A stretch of DNA of 64,000 nt from Branchiostoma floridae. Taxonomy: Eukaryota; Chordata; Leptocardii; Amphioxiformes; Branchiostomatidae. The notes beneath the pieces are model-generated. The model was not told the origin of the DNA. It saw only the letters and a list, made by a program, of their open reading frames with translations, and searched no databases. The position numbers and the translations under genes were made by a program. Below are positions 11,413 to 24,589 of this stretch, piece after piece. The stretch covers positions 16,043,485 through 16,107,484 of the forward strand of contig NC_049986.1 in assembly GCF_000003815.2 (NCBI RefSeq), in the 5' to 3' direction. Numbering within the stretch: the stretch's first letter is position 1; every line of letters starts with the position of its first letter.

Positions 11413-13733
11413 GATCTTTTACCCGTGGACGTTATGCTGCTGCAATTTAGATAGGAGTTCTAAGACTACAGAAAATGAAACGTATACTTTATGTGCAGTG
11501 GAAATACGGAGAAAAGACAAGGAGACGAAGGCATGTGACGGTGGAAGTCGAAGAGTTCGCAGTAGGCACAAGAAAATACAACAGGAAACTTTCGACTTCA
11601 GTTCTGCTCCCCACCACACCGGTTCACGATGACTAACAAGCGTTCATCGGCAGTCAAAAGTCGCAATAATGTCGGGAATCGAACCTAGGACCTTCGTGCT
11701 ACATTTTTCTTCAGACCTCTGGACTCGGGTGGGTAGGAGGAGTGTTTGTTATTTGGACGCAATGCTGCATTTTGATTTGTTAGTAGTCGGACAGACGTGT
11801 TTTTCAGTTGGACCGAATGAGTTGCTAGTCGATGGCTACAGAAGTGTGATTGCGACCGTCTTTCTACCTCCAAGCTGCAATGTCCATGTTTTAATGAGAA
11901 AGTGGAACCATGACTCGCGCCAACAGGGGCTGTGCCGCTCCAATCTGTCGCCTTTTTTTGTAACCCTCAAACAAACCCTCGCCCCCCTCCCCATACCTTT
12001 TGTAGGAGTCGAAATTTGGATTTTTTTAGTGAGAAGTAAAGAGCTCATGAAAAAGGCGTAACGCCGGGGCATACCGGAAGACGATATGGTAGAGTTGTCG
12101 GCAGTGCTGAACGCTACATGGTACGAGAGTTTGTCTTTGCCCGTGTTGTGTATCGGTGCCAGTAAACACTGTGGAATGCAACACTCCGGTTTCTCACGCC
12201 AGCGCCGCTGGCTCTCATCTCAGGAGGCCGGCGGGAATCTCAAGAAAACAGAACATCTCGCCAAACACGCTCTCCCCGGGACAACACAAGGACACTCCCC
12301 ACAAGAACCACACGAACTACAGCAACACAGGAACTCCGGTAAGACTTGTTTCAAACGTTCAGATATCGCTGTGAAGTCGTCGGGATTTTTTCTCTCGGCT
12401 TGTGCGGAAGATGGCCACTGTTGGGAACAAAGCCACTCTCACAACGGTTTGCCCCCTATTCAGGCAAGGGGCTTTCTGCACAGATGGAATAAGAATGCCG
12501 TTGATTTGAATATAGAACGCCTTTCAAAACCCAACATCCCGTCGTTTCCGTGCACACATGCTGGAAACGTGGAGGACTACAACAGTGGAAAGTGGATTCC
12601 AGTCTGAAAATATCGCAGTCGGGGCAACAGGGGGAAGATATCACCTTAGTAGGAATTCGTAGGATTTTTGTCAGGTATTTTAGTGCAACAACCAATGCAT
12701 AAGAACAGAACACTTGTTGGATACACGAAGTGGCCAGGATGCGAAGTTTCACACAAAAATGGACGACCCACAACCCCCGTTGGCGCGCGTTTAAACCCAG
12801 AACTGTAAGTGATTTAGCAGATATACCTACAACTTTGTCTATATGTTCTCATACCTTTATACGTGCCACGCACGGCCATTTTCCCCGGCCAAAGTCACCA
12901 ATTTTGTGTCAACATTCCTTACGTTTGACAAAAAAATGGTCTGAAAACAGCGGTTCGTGTAGATGGATAGATATGTTGACGCTAAATTGTGGCCTTGTTT
13001 CCGTGGGAAATGTTGAGCATGTGAAAATTATTGTGGTCGGTTTACTCAGAGGAAGACTGGTGTTGATTATGAAGTTACTGCCATGCCATACGTGTGTGTT
13101 ACCCCAGCCTGTTCCACAGGGGCTATATTGTTTCCCATCTTGATATGTAAATAGACTTGCCTTTCTAGATGTTCTGTACTATTAATATGATCACCTTGGC
13201 TTTTGTTCAAGTACCGGACTGGTTTCCCTTTACCTTTTGTAGCCGCATTCCGAAGGTTTGGTTTCAAAATCTGACCATAACTCATAATGACGTTTTGAAA
13301 GAAAAATCGTGTACGGACTAGCACGGAACAAAGGGGACGAACTCCTGAAGTATATTTGTGTAGGGTAGTTTTTAAAGCCAGGTAAGGCGAAACCACTCCA
13401 GTTTTTGACAAAGCTGACACTCGGGAAACAACCCCCTCCCTGGAGGATATAGGCGGGCCACACATGGCTGTTATAACATTACACAGAGATGACTGAAAAA
13501 ATGTCAATAATTATGGGGAATAGGGTATTTAAGAAATATTATAACGCCTATATAAATACATATCACCTATAATTTTGAACAAAGTAATTTTATATGAATA
13601 GAGAGATCCACAGATGATGACGTCGAACCGACGAACGAGTATGGCCAAAAGAAATTAAAACCCGTTCCTCGTTAAGCTGAAGTTGTAGCTTCCAATCTCT
13701 TGTCTCAGGTTTTATTGCTTGTCTGTGCTCATT
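11413..13733. other. NRARP 3' flank without a recognisable gene
   Basis: The first part is presumably 3' UTR, but no convincing polyadenylation signal is close to the stop. A B-box-like GAATCGAACC occurs near 11677 without a tRNA fold, and a CSL-like CGTGGGAAA lies at 13002-13010. Open frames here have no recognisable domains. Confidence 0.45.
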
Positions 13734-13859
13734 GACAATATCCAAGCAGATGTTGGGAGGCTTAATTTCCATGTTTTCCTTGCTGCCATGTTTGTGATGT
13801 AAACAGGCAGCAAGGATTAGTAAAACGATTTGACATCCCAAACATCTACTTGAAGATTG
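13734..13859. mobile_element. Diverged foldback MITE related to family A
   Basis: Left arm AATATCCAAGCAGATGTTGG is mirrored by a right arm reading ACATCTACTTGAAGATTGT. The arms are about 24 bp with several mismatches. The interior is AT-rich and non-coding, and no target duplication survives. Confidence 0.5.
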
Positions 13860-16800
13860 TTATATTTCGCTATTGAATTGTATACAGGATATTTTCTCTA
13901 GACCCTTCGATTTGTTTGAGAATACAGTAATCTGCATGTTGCGCCACACCTCTCCTAACCATTTCAAGCAATCACTGAATCAGCAAACAAGCTCCCCCTT
14001 ATGTTGTACTGACTCCCCTAGCCCTAGTTGTTTTGCCCGTGTTGTAACGAAGTTTGAGGAGACCATTGTGTTGTTGTATTTTGTGACGGTTTCCCCTTGC
14101 TGACCTCCCTCACCCCAGCCCCCCAAGGGAGCACCTTGTCAATCTCAGGCATGCTGACCTTCTTACTCCCAGTTGACAGAAGGTAGACCCACATATCTCC
14201 GGTTTACACTAGAGTGGGGAGACGTGCAACCGCTAATAAGCGTCTCATGGTTTCACGTTGAAGTAAACTCGCGTTGGGTGCACACATTTCAGTCGTTAGT
14301 ACAGGAAAGACATCGTTTAAAGTCCTGGTAGGTCCCGGGAGTCTACCTAGCGAGGCCTCCCTACATTAAATGCATGACTACGCCAACAGAATAGAGCTCT
14401 GCCCGGCGAAGGCCCCGGTATGCCAGGTGGTTCGTCGTCCACAATAGAACTTGCCCCCTTTTACCACAGGTATATCCCAGTTTTAAGTCACCTTATTTGC
14501 CCTCTACAATTCGTGAAAACGTCAGCAGTGTCTATTCGTCAAACGACAGTTGCACTAGTAATCGCACGTTTTAAACACAACTTTGTATATACAAAAGCAC
14601 TTCTCTGTATGTCCGGGAAGTTTTAGATATTTCTCTTTCTCCGTCTTCAAACCGCTGCACGCTAAACATGTTAGTCCAAACACTCCTAGGGCCAGTACAT
14701 ATCCCTCAGGCCCCCTAAATAAACTTACATGGCAACTTTCTAAACCCTCGCAAATCCGCCCCAAATACTTGCTCAGAATCACCCGGAGTGCCTCGCTACG
14801 GGTCACATTAGACCATGAGATAGGTCGCGCTGTCCCTGCATATCCTATACTAGTCCTCGGCATCTGGTAGTTTTAAGGCTAATGGAATAGCGCGGATTTA
14901 TAGGATGCATGGGAAAAGAACGCCGAGTACGGACTGCTTAGAATACCAGCAGTCCCCTGCGCTATCTGCACACATTATTAACCCTTCCACGCTAAACTTA
15001 AAATGTCAACCAAGCGAGCTGCCTGTCAATACCCAGCTGTCAATCGCAGGAGATACCGTTGTTTATTGTAGATATGCTGTCCACTGTACACACTCTACAC
15101 AATCCGGCTTCAGATCATTGTTCTCGCCGCTGAAAGCGCTCTTTGTTCGGCGCAGGAGTCCCCGCAGAAAGTAGACTGAAAGGTTGGGGCTGGGGTTCAC
15201 TCAGACTAGAGCCGCTTCAGGTACTCTTCACGTATTCTTCAACCTATTCAGTATCTCAGACAACAACCGACACTTTAAAACATCCCTATAAAGCGATAAA
15301 GACACCCCCGTACCACTCGGTCAATGGACTTTGAGTTTGATAAACTTGTGAAGTCTATAACCTCCAGAGCTGGAGACTTAGGTGGGGGTAATTATACTTG
15401 GTTAGTCAATTGGCACTCCAAAACAGTGTTTTTCCTTGTAGTAAAAAATTATAACAAAAAACAGACGACTTTTTATTTATTTATATATTTGTGACGCTAC
15501 AAGAAATACAGATGAGAGATGCAAGACTGGATTCTGTTTACGTGTTTCGCCCCTGACTGAATATTCATGTTGAGTGACTGGATGTCAAGGTCGCCAGGCG
15601 CAGGGTCTCAGGGCTTCTGTGTTGAATGGTTGCAAAGGTCTCCCGTTTCTGCAACGCGACACCAAACACTCAAGGCATCAAGGCGCTCATCATATATATA
15701 CCAAGCCAAGGGTTCAGAATTCCTGCCGCTAACGTCGTAAATATAGTAGGAGAAAACGCGGCATTCGTGTGTGTAACGTTATACATTTATGTATATCATC
15801 CGCAGATTAACACGATCGAGAAATTCCGAGCTGACCGCACGTTCCCGCGTTTGGTGTAAATCCGATAAATCTCATAAATCAGTGAATATGACGTTTGGGG
15901 TCAAAGAGACAGGAAAGAATCATACCGAGAAGAAAGTCCGGGAAATAAGGAGAGAATTAGCGGTCAAGTTCACAGCTTTGATCTTTTGCTTCGATCTTAA
16001 GTAGATTCTAGTCATGGACGTGTTGAATTTCGTAGTTGTTCGAACTTACTTGTCTTCTAAGATCTTAAAGGCCCGTCGGCTACTGTCCAAAATGTTGCGT
16101 TTTACTGTCTGATTCTAGTCCATCATCTAATAAATGAATAAAAGACAGATTTCTATGAAAAAGAAGTAAACGTCTCAGAATTACTCCTGGAATTGGCTTC
16201 TTCCAGTCCCTTTTGAAAGAAAGACGAAAACTTACAAGTGTCGAAATTGGGAGCAGGAGGTTGATACACCCCTTCGTGCGAGAAACCGATTTAAAAGTAC
16301 TTAGTATCTCTAAGATTGAGTAGTACAGGACATAACACTCTTACGTGTGTGAATCAGTTATGACATGTGTTCATTTGTTCGCAGCAACACCACTATGATA
16401 GGTCTCTGCTCTTTACGTGTCATTTCTTACCGTGCCCCTGTCATCTCTAGTTAGGTGGTAGCCTGAGTGCCCACCTAGAAAATCGGAGAGATTTCGGGGT
16501 ACTTGAGACCAGGGTGTGTACTCTAACGTCCCCAGGATGATGCCCTGGCTTTTCCCAAGAGCACGTTTCATTACCATAGGCCTAGTTTTCTCAACGTTCA
16601 TTCCCACGGGAAAATACACAGAGGATAGTGCTCTTGTACGTATGCTGCAACTGCACTGAAATGAGTTGTACTGGTTGTCTATAGTTCATCAATAAAGTAC
16701 GCGCGACCAGTGCCTATTGTAGATCGCACCCCCTGTGGTAGAATCTATATTTGATGATCTTTGCATCAATTTATGGAGTAAAGGTAAGTTGTGTCCAATA

Positions 16801-18608
16801 GTGGCAGCCAATAGTCTGAATGTGTGATAGAACCTCACACTTTGTAAGGTGTTGTATAAAACCATATGGTAAATAAAAGAAATCATAGTAGTTATTACTA
16901 TACTCTATAGCATATATACAGTATAACGTTTCATCTGTATGTTACACGTATTACGTTATCTACAACAGCTATTCTTCGAATTTTCTGGAAGCATGTCATC
17001 GTAAGGAGGGTTTCAAGATGTCTTGGAGGGATTCTAGTCATTCTAGGTCAGACAGCGTTTTCTTACGCTCCGTTGCCGACGGATTCTCCTTTCATTTCCA
17101 AGTAAACCTCCTCTTCCAACCGGGATGGCAGCCAGCCAGCTTTACTCCCACAGCGCCCCCTAGAGACGGAAGAAGTCCACTGCAGGGCCGTCTTTCGTCC
17201 CGACGGACCGTGTTTACCATAGCAACGGTCGAACGGCAAGCCCCAAGTTCGAACTGTCGTCCGCTGACGAGAGCTTTCACCGGCTCGTAAATCAAGCTTG
17301 GTTTCGTTTTGGCGCCATGGTGATGTTTTTTTTTTTAATGGCGCAGTGCCAAGGTGCGGTTATAAAGGGTTAAGGGCGAGACGCAAAGTAACAAGAACAG
17401 GGGGAGGGTTTAATGAAGGTCATGGCTGAAGGTCACGTGCTGACAATTAGACTTGAACGTCATGGAAGTTAGTGAAATCAGTAGGTGGGTTTGGGAGGTG
17501 AGAGGGTAACGATATCAGTATGGATAAAGAAAAAAAAAAACGTTACATTACACCAGTTTGTTTAAAAAGACATACTATTGTTTCAACCAGAAACACGTTT
17601 GTGATAGTTCAACGCCTATGTTTTTGGGGTGGGTCAAAAAGAAACAAATTTATATCGATTTAGATGCCAGGCTGCTACATGCATTCATGTTCTTTGAACT
17701 TAATTTTCTTTCTTCACGCCGATTAAGTCTTCAGGGCGTAATAAAACAACAAAGAAGAAGAAGAAAAGACGCCGACAAACTCCACCGAGGTTTCCCCAGA
17801 AGCCTGGGGTTCAAGGTTAAGTAGAGGCGGTGAGAGGACCCGCCGTGGTTGGAAAACAAGTCCCGCTCGTTGTGACGTTTCGCCTCTTCGATTTAGTCTA
17901 CATGGACGGCCGGAGACAAAATAGACTCGGGACAAACCTCCATATATACGCACACGCTGCAAACCGCCACCTTCTCGTCACTTTAATAAGACACTTCTGT
18001 TTAAACTAAAGATCAGGATCTAACCCACGGACTTATCCCAAAGCAGGCCGCTTTCTTAGAACTACAATCTAAATACCCGGAATCAAAGTACACTCTTAGG
18101 GGAATACTCCGCCAAGCAGAGGATACTACTATGCGCCGGCTTGTTTTAAAACTTCCTTTATGCGTTTTATCGGGCTTTCTACCAGTAATTCGTACGACAA
18201 AAAGAAAACCTGAAAACTTAGAAATCCCATAAATACATCCAAGTAAGCCAGAGTCTATTCACTCAGGCGTCGACAGTATACGTACGGGGGAGCGTATTGC
18301 TGACAAAACTTTTTAACTACTCAGAAATGTTTTCTGTCCGACGATTTCACGTGTGCAGACACACCTATTTGTGACCTGCGGTGGTGCTAGAATGATTCCT
18401 TTAGCTCCTTTTCTAAGTAACGTGAAAGGGTAAACAGCTTTGACGCAACTGCAAGCCATGGTCACCTCGTGTCAGTGAACCTGTCTAGTCTGCTGTAGCT
18501 CACACGTTATATCAAGAAGCGGGAAGGCACAAATAACAGCGTCACTCTACAGTGTAGACTTCTGCAGGACATATGTACAACTATCGCAAGAATACCCTCG
18601 GTTAGGGC
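13860..18608. other. Intergenic stretch without a recognisable gene
   Basis: No exon or RNA gene can be supported. A half-element of MITE family A (CAAGCAGAGGATAC) is near 18113. The motif block at 15578-15620 resembles 1510-1550 (ATGTCAAGG..CAGGCG..CTGTGTTGA), which suggests an old dispersed repeat. A CSL-like TTCCCACG is at 16601-16608. Confidence 0.45.
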
Positions 18609-18821
18609 GCGGTCACATCTCACATAGGGCGTGCGATCTTTGTACGATCGCTAATTTCGGGAATTTTCTGGCACAGCCATGCATGTGTCCTACAAAGTCT
18701 AGTTGTCTTGCTACACAAAAAGCTGTTTTTAATCCCATGTCGGTGGTTGGTTTTGCCACGGCCTGCTGGACAACTCTATGGCATCAAAATCCTACTACGA
18801 TCGCACGACCTGTGTGACCGC
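18609..18821. mobile_element. Foldback MITE, family E (GCGGTCACA termini)
   Basis: The left end GCGGTCACATCTCACATAGG with GCGTGCGATC is mirrored on the right by GATCGCACGACC and TGTGTGACCGC. Terminal inverted repeats are about 30 bp and the interior is non-coding. No clear target duplication is seen. Confidence 0.6.
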
Positions 18822-20460
18822 TCCCCAAGTGATCGCACGACAAGCGCACGACGTATGTGACTGATCCGCGAACCCTTGTGCCATTCCAAGAACGTTGTCC
18901 CAGCCCGCCGCCCCACTACAGACGTGGACGCCACACAGAGAAGAATCCCCCTCCGGGGATCCCCGGCATGGAATGTTCTGTCGGACACGCTAAACGTGAA
19001 CTGTGGTACCCGGGTCAAGGTCTCGCTTTCTCACGTTCAAGACCAGCAGTCTCGGCTTTCAACGGCGCTACAGAACAAGGTACTGAAGCCGTGTCGAGCA
19101 CTGTTCAACCAGAGGTTGAAAATAAAAGGGGAAATTAATACCTATTTATCATCACAGGTAAATTTAAAAGCTTTACATGGTAACTGTTACATGTGCTTTT
19201 TAGAAATAATAAATTTCACACGACTGTGTTTTCTGACCAAAAGTTAGTATGGTGTAGATTGCTCTGTTTTTGCTCTTTATTCGGCTACCTACTAGAAGAT
19301 TACACGTTCATGCAGCAATGACGTCTACAATGACGTCCGTGTTGCCATACAATGAGGTGGTGTTCTACCTTACTACGTATGCAAAGAAATAGCTACAGAA
19401 AATCGTCCTTGGCCACACAATGTTTTATAGATCCAGTGCAGTGGACCTTACTCACGGCCTTGCGCACGTTTACCGTATCGCTTTGACTGTGAACAGACAG
19501 GAAACGTAGTTCTTTTCGGCGTTAAGGAAGTAGAGAATAAGGATTGTTTCCTCACATCCTACCAACTCTTCTTCCCGACATGCTATGACAAGTATGTCAC
19601 CTGGCGTGACCTCAGAGCACTTTGCTAGTATTTGGTGTGGGGAGGGGGGCGTGTCTGTGACGGAGTACCGTCACGGGTCCGCGCCTCCGGGCCACACCTG
19701 GCCACCACGGAATCAATCGTCCTAACGGACTGTCAATCATTTTCTGGTCAATGGTTGTACGGACGTTGCGCTTTAGAAGACAATTTCTATTGAAAATCAG
19801 TTTTGATTTGTTGTAGGATGAATCATTGTGGTGTAAGAATAAGAATGAAGAAGAACCTATGAAGTGCATACTTCGTTAGACACCCAGGTAATAAGATATG
19901 CCCAATAGTAGTTACACATGCAGCTTGGACATGGTCAGACGTTTTAGATGGCATCCACTATCCTTTGACAGTGACACTGGGAGATAACTATATAGCGCTT
20001 AAGTACATGGTGACCTTTATTGACACAAGAAAAGTTCAGTGACTTTCGTAAGGTCTACTACAACTATATAAATGTACATACATGAAAACATGTGGATACG
20101 AAATGAGTAACACACATGTATATTAAAAGATCAACATGTTGAGTATATATGTACTCAACCCACTATGTATCAGTATGTAGTGTTTCAGGTTTTGGTGTTT
20201 TACATCCATCAGGCATTTGTGTATACAATAAAGATATTTACATATATTGTCATCACGGTCAAGTTGTTGTTCAGCATCCCATGACCATGTCCCGGGACGG
20301 ACGCTTGTGACGGTCCGCCAGTCGTGACGTCCTTTCAAGTACCAACTGTATGCACTAAGTGGACGATGGATGGAGTAGATACACAAAAGTGGCCTCCATC
20401 AGGTCTTCCCAGCCAGGGAACTGTACAATTCGGTAAAGGGGGAGAATATTGGTCAGAAGC
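18822..20460. other. Intergenic stretch without a recognisable gene
   Basis: Short overlapping frames only. The CCCCTCCGGGGATCCCCGG motif near 18950 is locally palindromic. Nothing here supports a coding or RNA gene. Confidence 0.45.
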
Positions 20461-20628
20461 TAATCTCCAAGCAGATCCTACAATGGCATAAGATAGTACC
20501 AAACTGGCCAAAGAGTGTAGTCAGCCTATAGGTGCCCATTTGCCTCATAGCGAAACGCACTCCTAAGCCGGCTTCACTCCTCTGCCAGCTTTTGATACTA
20601 TTTTATGCTACCGTAGGATCTGCTTGCT
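20461..20628. mobile_element. MITE, family B (copy 2)
   Basis: It starts TAATCTCCAAGCAGATCCTA, followed by the family's CATAAGATAGTACCAAA block. The right part mirrors this (CCAGCTTTTGATACTA, ATGCTACCGTAGGATC, TGCTTG). The extreme right terminus is mutated, so no target duplication can be assigned. A family A element starts 25 bp further on. Confidence 0.7.
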
Positions 20629-20643
20629 TGCCCGCGGGCAGGT

Positions 20644-20865
20644 TGATATTTCTACTCTCCAGATAGAGGGTCGAATCCTACTGTTGACGTGTTTTATGCG
20701 TTTTTGTCGAGCTTTCTATTTTGTGTTGTTTTCTTTATGTCTTCCTTTGGCAGGTAATCAGGTAGACAGAAAGAAACAGCACAAAATAGACAGCCAGATC
20801 ATAAAAAAGCCTAAAATACGTCAAAGTAGTCGGAACCGAACCTCTGCTTGGAGAGTTGACATTTT
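20644..20865. mobile_element. Foldback MITE, family A (copy 5)
   Basis: The element (20653-20856) starts TACTCTCCAGATAGAGG and ends CCTCTGCTTGGAGAGT. Long internal arms are also complementary (GACGTGTTTTATGCG against the mirrored ATACGTC region; TTTTGTGTTGTTTTCTT against AAGAAACAGCACAAAA). The flanks TGATATTTC and TGACATTTT are a likely decayed 9-bp target duplication. Confidence 0.7.
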
Positions 20866-20942
20866 CTCCTCCGGCCAGTGAAACCCTGTGGTGGCCAAAC
20901 TCCGCTGGTGAATATTCTATCCAATCCATATATCAGTGAAAC

Positions 20943-21172
20943 CCCATGCATTCCGCTAGGTTGGCGACCTCGCCGCGACCGCATTGCGACCTAGAATTTG
21001 ACAGAGCGCTCAACGCCCCAAAGGCCTTGTGTGTTTTGTTGTCTTTTCTTTCATACTTTTACACTATGCATGCTATTCCAACTATGAAATCAATGAGGTT
21101 GATGAAATCAAGGATTTTGCAAATCCATTAGGTCGTAGTGAGGTCGCAGCGCCATCGGCGTCCAGTGAAATA
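20943..21172. mobile_element. Foldback element, family D (copy 1, diverged)
   Basis: The left end CATTCCGCTAGGTTGGCGAC, with downstream TTTGACAGAGCGCTCAACG, matches the family seen at 29562 and 30398. The right part GTGAGGTCGCAGCG mirrors CGCCGCGACC weakly. The middle is AT-rich and non-coding. Confidence 0.45.
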
Positions 21173-23525
21173 GTCTACTGTTGGATATCTGACCTGCAGC
21201 TCGTTATTGGGTGGTTTTGTCCCGGCAGCTCCCCCGGGTACAGAGGGCATGCCCGCCACACGCACACGGACCCACCCCCAGGACCCTGGTCACGGGAGCA
21301 CAGGCTCTTTCACCTTTCTCTGTCCGTTAGAAATTACCTATTGTCCCCTTTACCACTCACACATTCCTGGTGTAGCTACCAGAACAATACGCATCACCAG
21401 ACAATGGGGAGAGCTCCAAATTTCGGTTTGTAAGTTGAATTCGATTGGGTCAATTTTCCGCATGTTTTTGTCCGGATGGAGTGTTTGCTGCGCGGTGAGT
21501 GGCCACCCTTGGTCCATTCAGTTCCACTTGGCGTTTTGGAAATTGCCATTGTCCTGGGCGCAAGGTCCGCACATTCCAGCCACAATACGCTACACAACAA
21601 TGGCAACAATGCCTTTCGTTCCGCATTGTGCAAAAATCCCAGCTATTTCCGCTTTTCACCACAGGACAATATTTTTTTGGAATCATAAACCGCATTGTAT
21701 GATATCTACCTGCTGACGAGAAATTAAAGCAGTTCTAATTCATTGGAAAATCGGGTCACACAGAAATACTCTTTATCTTTTCTAAGTAGTTAGCGTTTGA
21801 CATAAGTCTAAGACTGGGAAACCAAAGGTTCATATTTCAACTTGTCCTGTTGCTATACGACCTAGAATCTAGATGCTATCATTGTCCATCATCAAGGGCA
21901 TGGCATGCACTCAAGTTTTACAACTTATATTTACAGCACCACTTAACATAACTCTGTCACAGGCGTTCGTCCAATGCCATACCTAGAAACATTAGTAACA
22001 GAATGGATATAGAAAAATGATTCAATTAAGTCGGTTTAGTATCATATGTCTTCTAACCTAATATGTCAAATCTTTCAGTTACTTTTGAACATGGAAAGTT
22101 TGTTTGGAAGTTTCATCTTTGGTTCTGTCTGCCGCTCTTTTCCCTTTCTCCTCTTAAGAACCAAGCAGGGACTAACTGTGAATTCCTCAGCGTAAATCTT
22201 TTTATAGAACCCGTCCGAGAGGTCAGCGGTGACCGTGCCCCTGTGTCGGGCCAGTGTTCCCGCCATTGTGCCTTTACATGGCATGTCATTCACGGACATT
22301 AACCTCCAATTGTGGCCCGACACTGCGGGTCCCGGCCGGCCCTTCAGGAGCCGCGTCATGTCCGCTCCGCCATTGTCCGTCCACTCGACGCGTTTCCACT
22401 CTCATTGAAAACGATAGAAAAACTTTTCCCGCCAAAAACCAACACACGACACTTCTTCCTTCAGAACGTGTTAAAGGGTACTTGTTACATTTTTGACACG
22501 TCGAGAAGATGTGGAGATGACGACTACGTAAACTCGCAACATTATCTGCTCTTGGCGTCGTCCGTGCCCTGCCCATCAATTCTTATTCCCGCCCGAACCC
22601 CGCAGACGACACTCTGAGGAAAATTTGTGTGATTCGATCTTTTTTTCATCCTCCCGTCAAATCAGTAACGCCACCAAGGCGGTAACAAAGGGGGTTCTTA
22701 AGACATTGTGAAGACTGTCTGAAGAATGTCACATTAAGGGCCAGTGGTCGCAGGTTTGATTGATCTTAACTGTCCTTGCGACCTGGTTCTACTCGCCCCC
22801 TATTGTTCCATCCTTTACACACGTTCGTCTCGGTGAGGACCTGTCACGCCATTCCTGGGAGGTTCAGAAGAAAGACTGATGAATGGAGGCAGAATAAACA
22901 GCCTCACTCTGTTCCGAGGACAGTTAGAAGACCTTTTGGGCTCCGAGGAGAACAAGAAAAGAAAGGGACAAAGACGTGGTGCTCATGGAAAACTGATCTG
23001 AGGCGCGTTGTTCATGGGAAAATGGCGAGGATGGAGTTTCAAAGGGAGGAGACAAAAATACATCAGCTTAGTTTGATAAAAAAGAAAAAACTTAAGTTGG
23101 TTCTATTCTCTACAATTAATTATCAGCAATACTCTAACCACTGTTACTTCAGGGAGAAGCGAAAATTAAGTTTGTACCGTAAGACAAACTTAGAAGGAAG
23201 ACGTGTTCTTAAATGGAAGGGACAGTTTTAAGACCTTTTGTCCAAGTTTCGATAAAATGCACCATTGTCCCAGATGTGGCTGATCTAGGTCTGATCGTTC
23301 TTTCTCTTTAGAATTTGATTTACCCACCAAAAACGGTTTCATCTATTGCTTTTTTTTAATAAGGTGGAAATGGGAAATGGGATATGAGGCATTCGGGAAA
23401 AGGGAAGCTGAACCATTACTTTCCAAGTGAACTGTTCTGAAATCTGCGGACTTTTTTTGACAACAACAATTTTGCGGAGTGACAGTCTAAAAATAACGTT
23501 TTTATGTCAATGTTTATTTGACCCC
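21173..23525. other. Intergenic stretch without a recognisable gene
   Basis: Several short frames of up to about 170 codons overlap on both strands but show no domain, no biased codon use I can see and no splice context. I do not assign a gene. Confidence 0.45.
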
Positions 23526-23917
23526 CCTCCACCATAGCCTCTACCAGGCTCCCCAGGTCACTGAAAGAATAGTAGAAATTGGCCAAATAGACAGAAAACA
23601 CACCAGAGGAGTTAGTTGGCCGTGGAGTACAGTCTGCGACCTCAGGTGTGTTTTTTGTCTATTTGGCCAATTTCTATTATTTTTCTAGCGGCCTGGGGAG
23701 CCTGGTAGAGGCTAATATCCAAGCAGATCCTACGGTAGTGTAAGATAGTATCAAAAGCTGGCAGAGGAGTGAAGCCGGCTTAGGAGTGTGTTTTTAATAG
23801 TTGTTCTAGCCGATTGGGGGCAGATTCTACAAGGCAAATGGACATCTTTTGGCTGACCACACTACCTTGTGCCATTGTAGGATCTGCTTGGAGATTAGGT
23901 AGAGGCTACCTCCAGCA
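23526..23917. mobile_element. Nested transposons: family C foldback interrupted by a family B MITE
   Basis: A family C element starts TAGCCTCTACCAGGCTCCCC at 23535 and ends with the mirrored GGTAGAGGCTA at 23908. It is flanked by CCTCCACCA (23526-23534) and CCTCCAGCA (23909-23917), a 9-bp target duplication with one mismatch. A family B element (23713-23897, TAATATCCAAGC...GCTTGGAGATTA) sits in its right terminus between exact 9-bp repeats GGTAGAGGC (23704-23712 and 23898-23906). The C interior has long arms around AATTGGCCAAATAGACA. Confidence 0.85.
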
Positions 23918-24189
23918 TCCTTCCTAGCCAGCCCTCAGTGCCATCAGTCATGGCGTCCTGAGATGAAGAATATGTTTGCTGTCCGCTGGCTGGGTCTGAA
24001 TGGATGGAGTGGATCTCCCCAGAGACTCCTCACAGTGATGGAACGACATGTCACGCATTCCGACACACAGCCCTCTCTTCAGGAGGTCGTGATTTTGACC
24101 GTGCCACGTTGAAACGCCCCCCAAACAGAAATGCACTGAATAATTCATCATTGTATTTTTGAAATGGGCTAATCCTTCAGGCATATCTT

Positions 24190-24310
24190 GCCGTTATATG
24201 CCGTCTTTTTCTATTTAATTGCTGGGGAGGCCGATAGAAAAATTAAGGCATATAAGGAAAAGGTCATGATTTTCCTCACCAAGCTCTGCTTGGAAAGTGC
24301 TTGGTAGGAG
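24190..24310. mobile_element. Fragment of a family A-like foldback element
   Basis: GCCGTTATATGCCGTC and AAGGCATATAAGG arms bracket a short middle. The right end AGCTCTGCTTGGAAAGT resembles the family A terminus. The left terminus is not recognisable, so this is a decayed copy. Confidence 0.4.
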
Positions 24311-24589
24311 CACATACCGATTGTCTTCCTCTCGTAATTGTCAAGAACGTTTCACAGTCTGAATCTCAGATACTTTAACCCCTTTGTGAAAAATCTATGA
24401 CTATGGAATGTACACTGTAAATTAACGATACTTCAGGCCATTTATGTCCGCCTAATGCTAATAACGTTCTTTGATTTGGAAAGAAATGATAATTGCCTGA
24501 CGTTTTGCTGTGGTCCCAACTCTAGATTATATAAATGCCTCCAACTTCAACACATATATTTCCAACAGGTACATAAGCCTGTGAAAAAT

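Noticed and set aside
11390-11720. tRNA-like B-box matches near 11401 and 11677
   Set aside because: No A-box at the right distance and no cloverleaf or acceptor stem could be built on either strand.
12086-12607. 173-codon plus-strand frame
   Set aside because: No recognisable domain, no splice context and compositionally like the flanks; not supportable as a gene.
21029-21716. Overlapping frames of 134 and 169 codons
   Set aside because: Overlap each other and minus-strand frames, no domain; the first starts inside a family D repeat.
22776-23231. 151-codon basic frame
   Set aside because: Lys-rich from an A-rich tract; no family resemblance.
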